Shown: positions 19,017-30,753 of the stretch, piece after piece
Layout of the letters: every line of letters begins with the position of its first letter
Numbering within the stretch: the stretch's first letter is position 1
Assembly (NCBI GenBank): GCA_038049695.1
Contig: CP142461.1
Span: 24,993,001 to 25,057,000, forward strand
Length of the DNA stretch: 64,000 nt
Source of the DNA: Cinnamomum chago
Lineage: Eukaryota > Streptophyta > Magnoliopsida > Laurales > Lauraceae
Direction of reading: 5' to 3'
Notes under the pieces: model-generated
Told to the model about the DNA's origin: nothing
Databases searched by the model: none
The model's input: only the letters and a program-made list of their open reading frames with translations
Program-made: the position numbers and the translations under genes

Positions 19017-22000
19017 TGTCGCGACCCCGAACCGGGAATCCCAATCCGGGATCGGGACATTAGTGTGTAATGATTATTCAAGAGGATTATCTACATCCAC
19101 AATATACAATTTATTTAATTTCCCACAGGTGTCCGCGGTGAGGATTTCACAACCTTGCATGAATATTTCTTTTTAGTGCGGAAGCATGTAGCAAATCAAA
19201 TAGTCAGACTATCTCTAGTCATGCAAGCATTAATATCAAATGTCAAAACAGTATCAGAAAGAGCAATGATCTAAAGCATGTTTCCCAAAAGTTGTTAAAG
19301 TTAGACAAAATATCATTTAGTTACATTCCCCAAAATTAGAGGCCAACAAAGGCCAATATTACAAAATAATAACCCCAAAAGAATGGTTAATAAGTTCTTC
19401 CCAAAATGTTTCGCCTCTTGTAGCAACCCGATGTCTACATGACATCGTCAGCGCACCACTCAACTAGAGGATGCGGCTCACCTACCGCCTCCTCCGGCTC
19501 CTCCTCAAGGAAACCGGCAACGGGACCTGAGTACCAAAGCAAAGGATCAGACACGACGGTCTGGCAAGAGAGTGAGAAGATACAACAACATAAAATAGAT
19601 GAATATCTCGAAAAGCAAGGAAATCTGTTAAAGCAAGAATTCTCATAAAATAGATAAATCATTGGCTAGAAAAAAAACATGTAAACAAGATAAAACTCAT
19701 AGGGTATCCAAGGAATCAGGAACAAGCAAGATGGCGACCACACGAAGCTAAGTCCTCTATCACTAAGGTGATGGAGTAATAACTAGGCCCTGGTCTCAGT
19801 CACTCGAGGTGAGGAGAAACAGGGGATCTCATATAAATACATATGCATATACAATACTATACATGACCACGGTAGCGAGCCGGGCATCGGGGACCACAGT
19901 AGCAATCTGCGGTATCGGGACAAGACCACGGTAATGACCGGGTAGCGGGATCCAAACTGCAGCTGGCGGGACAAGAGGGGGATCTCCAAGTTGGTGGATC
20001 AAACCAACGAGGTTATCCAAGCTTAGTGGTGCCGACTCATAGGTCAAATACAATCGAGACAATGCAAGTAAATCAGGTACAAATATATATAATCAAACGG
20101 GCAAGACGGGGGTGCTCAAGGGCACACTGACATATCATGTGGTGCAATGCACTTCGGGTCAAGTAACCATTTCAAGTGTACAACAATGCTTCGGGAAAAC
20201 AAGTCATGTAATGTAAATCTTGGAAATGAAGAATATAATGAACTATACCAATTCGGGAAAGATAATGGTTTTAAGATCTAATTGAGTGACTAGGGGTCCC
20301 GTATGTCGATTGTGGAAATGACTTGGTACTCCTTGAGTTTGACGACATTCCGGGCTCCTTATCCACTTCTACGATTTTCAAAACTTAACATGAGCTTATG
20401 GATAGTACTAGATGCTATGATAGAAAAATCAAGACTATAAACGGTCCATCCTAAGTATGATGTCAACCCGGAACCATAGAGCAACCTACTCAGTCACCGA
20501 AAGGAATAGAATTCGCGATACCCAAGGAAATAGACTTTGCATTTAGGTATGAAGAGGATATCGTGTCGTTCCATCTCGTTCGAGATTGAATAGATTGAAC
20601 TTCGATGCATTCCGAACCAACCGTGAAGAGCATCGGCTCAAGACGCTCTCACATATGGTCAAGTGAGTCCAAGGAGGGTAGCCAAGGTCCACAAAAAAAT
20701 AAATCTCAAAACCCATTGGACTCAAACTGAGTCCTCCGATCGATCGGACCGAAATACACAGGGTCCGATCGATCGGCCCAAAAAGCCTTACAGTTAAAAG
20801 TCAGACCGATCGATCGGCCTGTAGGTCCGATCGATCGGCACTGGGCGTGAAGCATGCCCGGGAACTTGATTTTTCTCCTTCTTGTTCCTTTCCTTCCAAC
20901 ACCTCAACAACCACAAATAACTATGAACAAGGTGACTTAAACACATGATTCCAAGACATTAAATGAGGCTATCAAGATGTGTAAAGATCATTTATTTCAA
21001 CCATGGAAAAATCAATGAAAGTAATCAATGAAAGCATGAAAACCATAAATACTTCACCAAACCATTTCAAACTTAAAAACATCCAAACATTCACTTGCCT
21101 CAAGTCCAAGCTAGCCAAAAACAAGCCTCTACTCACTTCTTAAGCTTACTTCCAAGCTACAATCAAAAACCCCAAAAACAACCCTAAAATGGGTTACACA
21201 AGGAATGAAAATGAAATAACTTCCAATAATGCAAATGTAGCTTCCCTAAGGCTAGAAGATCACTAATCTAGGAGATGAATAAGATCACTTACTTGCAAGG
21301 TCCCCTAATGGACAAGGTAAGCTCAAGGGAAGTCTCAAAGTTGATGGATTCTTCTAAAAATAGTATCAAGAGGAAGCTTGTGAGATGAGGAAGAGATTGG
21401 AAATCTCCATTTCTTGATTGATAAGCTCTTGGTGAGGCTTGGAGATGGAGAAGCAAGAAGAAGAAAAGAAAAGCAAGGAAGAACCCTAGACTCAATAGTT
21501 GTGCTGGAACATGAAAAAGGAGAAGGAAGGGAAGGGTTCCTCTTTGTTAACACTTGGTGGTTGGGTCCCACAACTTAAAGAACTACGTTGGCTGAAATCA
21601 TCTCTCTCGGGTCCTTGGATGAATTCGACGAAGAAGGAAGAAATGTTCGTCGAAATATCTAGTTTCCAAAAAGTGTATGTTTCGCGAGTTTCGAGAATAT
21701 TAAGTTTTGGGTACAGATTTGGTGTGAAATGACTGTTTTGCCCTCAAGGCCAAGAAATCGAGTTTCGGATTCTCAAATGCATACGAGATCAACATGAAAG
21801 TTGTAGGATTCCTCAAGATGAATGCAACGGGCCAAAAACACAATTTAAAACACGTCGGGAAAATTTCACAAGAAAATGCAAAGCCGAAAAAGGGAATCCC
21901 CAAAGGGCCCCACAAGCTATCAATCACTCCAAAAGGCCCAAAACTAGAATCAAGGCTATTCCAAACCCAACTAGACCAAAAACACTAATCAAGCTTAGCA

Positions 22001-22054
22001 CTAACATGCAACTTAATTAGCACTAAACGGGTTCACTCGGGTCGGGGTCTTACA
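19017..22054 (-). mobile_element. Gypsy-1 5' LTR (3038 bp)
   Basis: On the minus strand it starts TGTAAGACCCCGACCCG at 22054 and ends CGGGGTCGCGACA at 19017, the TG...CA form common in Tekay/Del-like elements. It contains no supported gene. It carries four copies of CCGATCGATCGG at 20736-20838. The sequence right of 22054 is the internal leader of Gypsy-2, so Gypsy-1 inserted about 115 bp inside Gypsy-2. The 3' LTR lies beyond the window or is lost. Confidence 0.85.
20736..20838. repeat. Four copies of palindrome CCGATCGATCGG in the Gypsy-1 LTR
   Basis: Perfect 12-bp palindromes start at 20736, 20765, 20806 and 20827. The spacings are 29, 41 and 21 bp. This resembles, in number and palindrome length, the GGTCGACC quartets of the Sirevirus-like LTRs, although core sequence and element family differ. 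Confidence 0.9.
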
Positions 22055-22169
22055 GTTTCTAAGGTCCTATACCCACGGATCTATCGAACTCACGAATCCT
22101 CGCCATGATCCTAAGACCTTTCTAGTTTCTTTTAACTGCCTGAAACATGCCTCGCTTGGATACCAGTCC
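22055..22169 (-). mobile_element. Gypsy-2 primer site and first codons of gag
   Basis: A 115-bp remnant between two Gypsy LTRs. Reading on the minus strand from the Gypsy-2 LTR, TGGTATCCAAGC follows the LTR end after GGAC and differs at two positions from the common initiator-Met-tRNA primer site TGGTATCAGAGC. A short open frame, MARIREFDRSVGIGP, follows, which may be the start of gag. Gypsy-1 is inserted after it. Confidence 0.6.
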
Positions 22170-25065
22170 TGTCGCGACCCCGGAACGGATCCCCGGTCCC
22201 GCGACGTGTTGTTTCTAAGATTGTTGTGTTTTTCCCATAGGTTCCCGCGGTGAGGATTCCCGAAGCACGCGGAATCTGACTCACATGATCAAGTTTGCGG
22301 AAGCGTGCAGTAAAGCACATCACGACAGCACCAATAAATCTTTAAGTGCTACGACAAATAATAACAAGACATAGTATCAAAAGAAAGGAGTTAACATGGC
22401 ATTCCCATCAGAATTCAAGTTACGAGACTATACAAAGAAGTTAAGTTTAGTTACATCCCATAAGAGGCCAACACAGGCCAATATAATTCTCAGAATAATA
22501 AAAGAACCCCGTGACAAAAATGGCGAAACTCAAGAACCCGCCCGACGTCTAGTTGACATCGTCGGGCTGCCACTCTCTAACTGGGGGTGGCTCAAAAGCC
22601 TCCTCCGGACGCTCCTCCTCAAAGGCAACGTCTCCTGCACCTGGGCACCAACAAACAAGGATCAAACACAACGGTTTGGCAGGTAATCAATTTAGGCATG
22701 GGCATAAAGTAGTAAACGTTTAAGGGAACATGTAAAGACATTTTGCTGAATGATAAACAATTACATGACTAAAGTACATTTCAAAAATACGAGCGAAACT
22801 AACACGCACGACAAGCACGATATACATAATATAATCATGACACGATTCCCACATATACGGGGATTCCGGCTGCGGAACCGGACACGCACGATGTGTAATA
22901 AATACACGGCCACTCTGCAGACAGTCCACATGTTTAAGGACCCCCAGACAGTGGATCAAACTGAAAGGGCAGTCCAAGCTCAGTAGTGTTCACTTAATTC
23001 ATGAATGCACAAAACACGCGAAACACTATCAAAACATGTCGAGATAAAAAGGGGGAAAGTCACTTATCAAAACACGATGAACACGACTAGCAAAAAGCAT
23101 CATTAATATGCATAACACGCTTAGGAAGTGATCCCCTTTTTCTTGAAACAAATCTTCAAGACGAGCTTGTACTTAAACTTCGAAAACGAGTACACGATGA
23201 TATTCATTCTAACAGAACCAAAGTACGGACACAAAGCCTATCAAGCACATGTAAGGACCTTTGGATGGTCGTTGTATAACCGAAGCCCAAATGTTGGAAT
23301 TAAAAATAGAATTGGCACCCCGGAAGTTCAAAGACATCTCGGGTTTCGAGTACACAATATCAGGCTAGAGGTCACTTAACATGTTTTACTTTTTGTTCTT
23401 GCAAATCCTCTTCAAAACAAGCAATTTGTCAATTTCGGTTAGCTCGCGGACAGTTGTCGGGTAGCCGAACTAGGATCTGGCGGCTAACCGCCAGCTGACC
23501 GACATGCTGACCGTTGGAAATCCAGGTCCAACGCAACTCTCTGGAAAAGAAACCGAACTGACTTCGGTTGGCTTACGGTTAGCCGAAATGCAACCTGGCA
23601 GCTAGCCGTAAGCTAACCGTAGGGCTGACCGCTGGAATCCAGATCTGAAACTTAGCTCTCGGGAAAAGAAGCCGAAAACGTTCGATTGGCTAGCAGTTAG
23701 CCGAAATGGGATACGGCGGCTAGCCGCTAGCTAACCTTCAAGCTGACCGAAACCCACTATCGAAAAGCCAGCTTCTGGAAAGGGAACCGCCGAGTTCAGT
23801 CACCCCGCGGTTAACCGAAATGGGGATTTCGGCTGGCCGCCAGCTGACCGACACTGCACAGGAATTTCAGCTGAGTTCAGATTTTTCACATTTTCTTCTT
23901 GTTTCTCATTCCACCTACACTCCCTAAGCCTCCATGCTTTCCAAGGGTAAAACACACATTTTAAAACACAATTTGAGACATTAAAAAAAATCCCATTCTC
24001 CAATCAAGACAAAATTCCCAAATTTCAAGGAATGAGAAGAGTGCAAGGAAAACAAATGCAATGCACACATGCTAACATCCATCCTAGATTGGTTACTTGC
24101 CTTAGATCAAAGATGCCACAAACTTCTTCAAGCACTTCACTCAAGCAAATCCGAATAACTACAAAACCCAAGAAAACCACACAAAACTCACTCAATCTTG
24201 AAAACAAGAAACCCATTTTAACAAAAGGGTTTGTAACATGAAAAACAAGATTTTAAGGAACTAAAAAGACTTCATTAAGAAGATGGGTTGGAGTTCTTAC
24301 CTAGAAAAGGTCACACAAGAGAGAATGAAGACAATGGAGAGCTTGTTCACTTCTAACTCTCAAGCAAGAGGACATCAATGGAGAGCTTGAGATGAGAGGA
24401 AGAAGATGATGGTCTTAGAATTCCATTTGGAGACTTCTAGCTTGATCATACAAGGTGAGGAATATGGGAGAAAAGAGGGTTTTCTCTCCTTTGGCTGCTC
24501 TAGGGTTTGGTTTTAGAATGAAAAGAGTAAAGGAGGGAAAAAGAAGAGAGTTGACCTTAAAGCACTTGCAAGTGGGACCCAATGAACTTGAACCTTGTAT
24601 TGACAAAAACACGATCTTGCGGGCCTCGGATGACTTCGACGAAGAAGGATAAAATGATCCTCGAAATATCTAGATTCCAAAAGGCATATTTTTGACATGG
24701 TTTTGAGGTCTCAAAATTTGTGTCCAGATTTATATATAAAAGACAATTTTACCCTCTTGGGTCAGAACTTGGGTTTTTGGGCTTCAAACATGAATGGGCT
24801 GAAGATGAAAGTTGTAACACATAGTAAAATCATTCAAATGAAATCAAAATCACAAATACACGAAAACCGATACGATCCTCCCAAACTTACACGTGCACTC
24901 AGGCCTTCCTGAGTGTGTTTGACTAATACTAAACGTTATCAAAATTCCCAAAGCTATGTCCAAGACTAAACTAATAATTTCTAACCCAACGACGACTAAA
25001 CCCACTTAGGATGAAACACGCACTAATCGTACACTAATCGAAATGGTCTGGGTTGGCGTCCAACA
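22170..25065 (-). mobile_element. Gypsy-2 5' LTR (2896 bp)
   Basis: On the minus strand it runs from TGTTGGACGCCAACCC (25065) to CGGGGTCGCGACA (22170). Its 3' end closely resembles that of the Gypsy-1 LTR, including a shared CCGCGGTGAGGATT block, while the rest is diverged. It is therefore a related but distinct family. It holds four degenerate ~120-bp tandem repeats (23433-23870). The right boundary rests on the TG...CA ends and the change of sequence, so it is less certain than the left one. Confidence 0.75.
23433..23870. repeat. Four degenerate ~115-128-bp repeats rich in inverted GGTTAGCC/GGCTAACC
   Basis: Copies begin near 23433, 23562, 23681 and 23795. Each contains a GGTTAGCC or related word, a GGCTAGCC/GGCTAACC-type inverted partner and a GCTGACCG word, followed by a GGAAAAGAA spacer. 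They could fold into short hairpins. They lie inside the Gypsy-2 LTR. Confidence 0.75.
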
Positions 25066-26664
25066 AACACCATTTGCTCTCTTTGATGAATTCAATCTTG
25101 ACCTTTCAAAAAAAAACTTCCGTCACTTTTGGGTTCAAATTCGAGAAATTCTGGTTCCTTCCCGTTCGGACTAAGTGCTCACATAAATGTTTAAGCCTTG
25201 TTCGGATTGGAATACCATTTGCTCTCCTTTATGAATTCAATCTTGACCTTTCAAAGAAAATCTCATCTCGTGTCCTTTCCAAGGATGCGATTTACAACAT
25301 TTGTGCCTAGCGGTGCTAGTATGCCCTTTCGGGTCTACTGTATTCGCGACCGACACATTTGTATCTCCAAACTTATATCATCTTACGTCGAGTGAGCCTT
25401 GCTTCTCGGTTATTTGAATTAAGGTTTACAATTGCTTCTAGTAGTCACTGGAACGCTCACCCTGAGCCTACCATACTTGCATTTAGAACAATTGTACCCT
25501 CTATGGCTTTTTGCCTTTTTCATCTTGCTCGGGCTGGGCCATGTCCCCTCAAGCGATTTGAAAAGACAAAACCATAGTTATTTTCCATTTATGATCACTG
25601 TATTCTTATGATTACTAATGGATCTGGTCTTGTTTCAGAAGTTTTCCAAACTAACAATGGAGCTTCATTGACCATCACTTTCGATGCATCAAGAGAAGCA
25701 ACGCAAGCGCACTCACAAGCGCCCTAGCAGCTGTTGAAGCGTCATCTCCCTTGGCAACTCTCAAACCGGGTCGATCTCTACTCCCTGGACCATCGTCTTC
25801 GGGTTCTTGGGACCATTTTCACTCCTCGCAGAAGAAACTGCGCCTGCCAAGAAGCAGAAACCTGCCCCTGAATATGTCGCTGCTCCGACACCAAGGGCAA
25901 CAATCAGAAAGTCTGAAGCCCGTGGTAACCCCTCGAAGCCTCAACTTGTAAGAAACCAGGTCTGCCCCACGACCTGGTCCCCGAGACCTTCCCCAAAACA
26001 AAGGAGGTCCCAAACATCTGCAAACCAGCGTACCTGACCCCTCTCAAGGAAAATCGATTTTACCCTCTCTGACATGAAAGAGGAGATACCTACCCTCCAC
26101 CAAACAAACAAATCAACTCAGCATGAGCCGGCTTGCTCCTATAAGCCCAAAATCAAGTCATGCATCACCAGGCCACTACAAGAACCTGCTAAGGCCTACA
26201 CTCTGGCGAGTCGACCCTTTATCTGAACAAGGGCCAAACTTGGAAAATTCAAAGCCTCACTGAGACAAGTATAGGACCGCGTCCGGATCCTGTCCATGCC
26301 CAGTTTCAAAGAAGACAAGCTCGGCTGTTGCGCACACGAGACTACATCATTCATCTCCAGGGCACAGCCAGAGCTGACTGAAGCTCAAATTGCTCGTCGT
26401 ATATGTCATCGTGCGACATATTGACAAAAGAGACTAGAGAAGCAAAGAACCCATCATTCTGCCCTTCAAGTCTCTAAAAAATGGGTCGAAAAAGAAAGAC
26501 CCGACCAAGTTGTTGCTGTCTATATGGTTGGCAAAACCAGAAGACGCTAGAACTCAGCAACCAAAATTCATGTCAGACGACCAGTGACTTGCAACGTCTT
26601 CCGGACACGAAGACATCAGGAGGATTCTCCCGCTCCTTCAAGCCAAGGACATCAAAGTAACCAC
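25066..26664 (+). mobile_element. Leader and decayed pre-gag region of a Tat-like Gypsy
   Basis: This stretch has no intact gene. A 145-bp block starting ACCATTTGCTCTC (25069) is directly duplicated at 25214. From about 25640 short coding-like pieces appear in shifting frames (for example PETFPKTKEVPNICKPAYLT near 26000, ALQVSKKWVEKERPDQVVAV near 26460), with many stops. The sequence continues across Copia-1 into the gag at 38163, as the target duplication ACCAC (26660-26664 and 38158-38162) shows. It therefore belongs to the same element; its LTR is not identified. Confidence 0.6.
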
Positions 26665-28425
26665 TGTTGGAATATAGGTGGGCCTTCCAGATAGGTTTCA
26701 AAAACTTTTGACCCACTTGATGTAGGGATCAATTGTCTAGAATGCAACAAACCCAATCCAGGATGCAATTCCCACAATCTCATAGCCATGTACAGCAACA
26801 AATACTATCTAGAAGATAGAAAATAACACACTAACATGCAACCACGAAATCCACAACATACAAGGATGTAGATATACCTTTGGAGCTTTGTTGTGCTCTA
26901 ATGGAGGATTTGAGTTCTTTACTTTGGTGATGAACAACTTCACAATCCAAATCAGAATCTTCAACTCCTTTTGATCTTCCACGCTATGTCCCGTATTAGA
27001 TCTCTTTTCTCAAGAAGATGGTGGAATCCTCAAGAGAAAACCCTACTAGTAACTCTGAGGAACCAAAGGTGAAAGAGAAAGGAACTTTGAGAAGAAGATG
27101 ACTTGTACAACTCTTGCACAAGGGGGCTGAAAGTGCTCTATTGATTATGCACGAATTTGAGAGGATTATTCCTCTATTTATAGCCCTCCATGACTCCTCT
27201 TTTCCTATTTGAAATAGAAGTTTAACTCCCATTACAAATTAGTAAACATCTCCCCTACTAATTGCCATAGAAGTCTTACTTACACAACTATTAGTTGCTT
27301 TATCCTTTCTAATTAAAATAGAAGTCCTACTTCCATTATTAATTAGTAGCTTACCATTACCACTATTAGAAGTCTCACTTCAAATAGAAATAGTAACGTT
27401 CCTATTAGAGTTCAAGTAGGATTAGTATCTTTCTAATAATTTGGGCTAGCATGGGGACCACTAGGGATTCCTTACAAAGCTGGCTCCAACTGGGACACGC
27501 GACCCCACATCTCATGTGCAATCCGGGCCCACAATTTATTGCAAATAACTCCACTAAATAAATGCAATTGCACTCCAGTCTTAGGAATATATTTCAATGA
27601 AGACCCTAAACTTCCTCAGTACCACAAGTAGGCCCCTCCATCTATACCCTTGGATCAAATGGACCTGTCCACTAAATTAGATCCATATCTTATTATCCTT
27701 GAGCCCCAATTAATTATAATGATCATTTGGTACCGATCTAATTAACTATTAACTGGAATGGGTGCGCACTTACCAATGATAAATCCATTAATTGGCACAA
27801 GGGGATATTAAAGATAGATTCCATCTTGACCATTGAATGTTCCCACAACTCTACTACCACGTACCCAAATCACTGAGGTGTTGACCTACAATTGGCCTCC
27901 CTCATTGGTGAGTCAAAGCAAATGAATAGATAGAAACTTGAGTTCATTAATGTCTCAGGATTATGAGCATATTGCTAGGGAATTATGAGAGCATACCTTA
28001 AAGTATAGACAGTGTGTATAAGGTGCTTCTCATGGTCCTTCAATACATCTAATGTACCAGCATCATGATCCAGAATCTTACATTCTGATGATCGAGATAA
28101 ATCACACTATCTCATAGTGATCAAAATGCTGCAACCTTGTCAGATGAGGTGTCCAATCTCATCACTGGTTGTGGAGATATTTAAGTATAAGATTTGTAAT
28201 ACATATCTCCTGTATGTGGATCTCATTCATCCACATGTATTACATCTATTATACTTGTGGACTCCGGTTCATCTCATGAACCATTATGTCATTTGTATTG
28301 GTTATGAGCAAGTATATAAAGCATCATTCATCTCATGAAAGGAAAAGCATGAATTGTATTGATAAATAAAGAATTAATCAATTTATTACATCATATACCC
28401 TTGGTATTGAGACCATAAACTAACA
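26665..28425 (-). mobile_element. Copia-1 3' LTR
   Basis: Minus-strand LTR, ending TGTTGG... at the left boundary and starting TGTTAG at 28425. It is the same length (1761 bp) as the 5' LTR. There is no gene inside. A polypurine tract follows at 28426. Confidence 0.93.
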
Positions 28426-28540
28426 ATCTCCCACTTGGGCTCAATGCCAATCAGGATTGCATCTCATGCCCATCCCATCTACAGCTGCTCAAAAACCTTG
28501 GTGGTCAAATGCTTAGTAAATGGATCTGCTAGATTGTCCG
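28426..28540 (-). pseudogene. Copia-1 RNase H C-terminus, separated by solo LTR
   Basis: Minus-strand coding resumes here after the solo LTR with the end of Copia RNase H (NLADPFTK-type motif, then HLTTKVFEQL and a stop). The insertion at 28541 splits the conserved ASADNLADPFTK segment, with GTCCG present on both sides. Confidence 0.85.
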
Positions 28541-30753
28541 TGTTAGGAGTTTTCTAGATTGCAATTTGATGGATGCATTATCATTCAAAGCATCATTTGA
28601 TTTACACACTTGCATTGGTTTTAAATAAACTTGAAATCTTGTTTTATTCATGCATTGCTTTTAAGATTTGTAAAAGTATTGATTTATGCATGATTTGTTT
28701 TTTCATCTTGGATGCATTTGATTTAGAAAAGAGTTTTCAAGAAATCAAGCAAGCCTTTGTTTTAAAAGTTTTGAATCTTTTTAGGCTTTTTATGTCATGT
28801 TTTAAAAACCATTAGAATCTTTAAAACATGTTTTCCAAGCTTGATTTAGTGGCCAAAAGGTCCCCCAAAGAAATAACTTTGAAATGACAAAAGTTGGATT
28901 TTTTGTCAAAAGGGGGGTTGTCCCGGCAGTGTCGTCGGTCGACCGAGAGGCAGGTCTCGGTCGACCGAGACAACTGCAGGCAAAAATTGCCTGGGAGCAC
29001 CAACGGTCAGAAATATGACCGTTGTGTGTTCTCGGTCGACCGAGGCCTGTTTCTCGGTCGACCGAGAACTAGCCGTTGGCCACTTTTCCCTATAAATATG
29101 AGTTCTTTCCCTTGCCAAAAGTTGGGAATTTTTAACCCCTCCTTGAGAGGATTTGAGGCATATCAAAAGGGAAAAGAACCAAGGGATGAAGGGGATGATT
29201 AGGAAAGCTAAAGCTTGGATTAATGAAGTTAAACCACCAAGTAGGCTCTTCCTTCCTTAATCATATGTTTTCATGCTTTTGTTTTATTTTTGGTAAATCA
29301 TTTCTAGCATGTTAAACTATGTTTGTGTTGTGTCCTTAACATGTTTTATGTTTTGAGTTGATTTAATTGTTTTGGATACAACACCATATGATTCAATCCA
29401 AGTAGTACTTAAATTGGTAAATCAAAGTAGATCATGTTAATGAAAAAAACTTGGTAAATCATATGTAACATGATTCCTATACTTGGTTGAATCTTTGGTT
29501 GTTGTTTTCCATCATAAGAAAATCACTTTCAAAAGTATCTTATGTTTTGGACTCAACTTCTTTACAAATCATATGTTTTCATGTTTTGTTTTATCATTGG
29601 TAAATCTTAGTAACATGTTAACCTATGATGTGTTGTATCCTTAGCATGTGTTATATTTTGAATAGATCTATTGTTTTGGATACATCACCATTGATTCATC
29701 AAAGTAGTACTTTATCTTTGGTAAATCTAAGTAGATCATGTTAATGAAATATGTAACATGATTCATATACTTTGTTGAATCATTGGTTGTTGTTTTTCCA
29801 TCATAAGAAAATCTCTTTCAAATGTATCTTATGTTTTGGATTCAACATCATTACAAATCATATGTGTATTATTGTTTTAAAGTTTCACAACTTGCATCAC
29901 TTTGATAGGTAAATCATTTTCAAGTTGTCCTTATAATTACATATGATTTGTCCCCTCTTTTCAATCAAATCTATTTTTATGTTTTGAGCTTCATTGGTGA
30001 TTTGATTGACATCCCTATGCATCACATGTTTAGAGCTAATCCATTTCATACAACTTGTGTAACTTTGATATCATTAACAAGTTGTTACTTTTAACATGTG
30101 ATTGCATCATATCCTCAATCATAAATGTGTTATGAGCTAAAACTTTCAAAAGCCTTAGGCTTACATTTATGAGCTTTCATTTTCAAAATGATTGAGGACC
30201 ACACACACACACTTCATTTGTTTTCATCTTTGCATTCATAGTGTGAGTGTGTATTTGTATTTCACTTCCATATCCGCCTATTTAAGAGGCATTGTAATGA
30301 GCTAAATAGAATCTCCATCAAGTGTATGATAGACACTAATTAGAGAGATAACCAACCTTGTGGTTGAAGAGGTTATTGCTTAGCCTATAAAAGCATAATG
30401 TATAGGTTGATGTTAAGCCTTGAAAAACATCATTGTAAGGTTATTGCTTAGCCTTGGAAAGCATATTGTAAAGGTTATTGCTTAGCCTATTGAAAAGCAT
30501 AAATAGTGGAAATCCGGTGGGGTGTTGGATCACAAGCCGGTAGTGGATGTAGGCATTGAGGCCGAACCACTATAAATACTTGTGTGATGGTGCTTGCTTT
30601 GTGGTGATTGTTTTTATTAGCTTCCGCATATTGTTTGATAATCATCACTTATGACTAGTTTGTTTTAAAGAAGTTAAAATTGTTAAAATTGGTCATAAAA
30701 GAAGCTCACCCTATTCACCCCCCCTCTAGGGTTCGGATCCCCATGGACTTACA
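28541..30753 (+). mobile_element. Solo Sirevirus-like LTR B with TSD GTCCG
   Basis: A 2213-bp LTR from TGTTAGG to CTTACA with the 5-bp duplication GTCCG at 28536-28540 and 30754-30758. There is no internal region, so it is a solo LTR left by LTR-LTR recombination. U3 contains TCGGTCGACCGA at 28935, 28957, 29032 and 29054 (both pairs 22 bp apart), a CAACGGTCA inverted repeat (29001-29024) and TATAAATA at 29091. The R/U5 part has about two copies of a ~290-bp block (near 29330-29880), four hairpin repeats (30365-30500), the conserved hairpin (30542-30571) and the CCTATTCACC poly-C tract (30709-30725). Confidence 0.95.

Noticed and set aside
22055..25065. Treating both Gypsy LTRs as the two LTRs of one element
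   Set aside because: Both are in the same orientation and share end motifs, but the bodies differ and the 115 bp between them is a primer site with a gag start, which fits nesting of two families.
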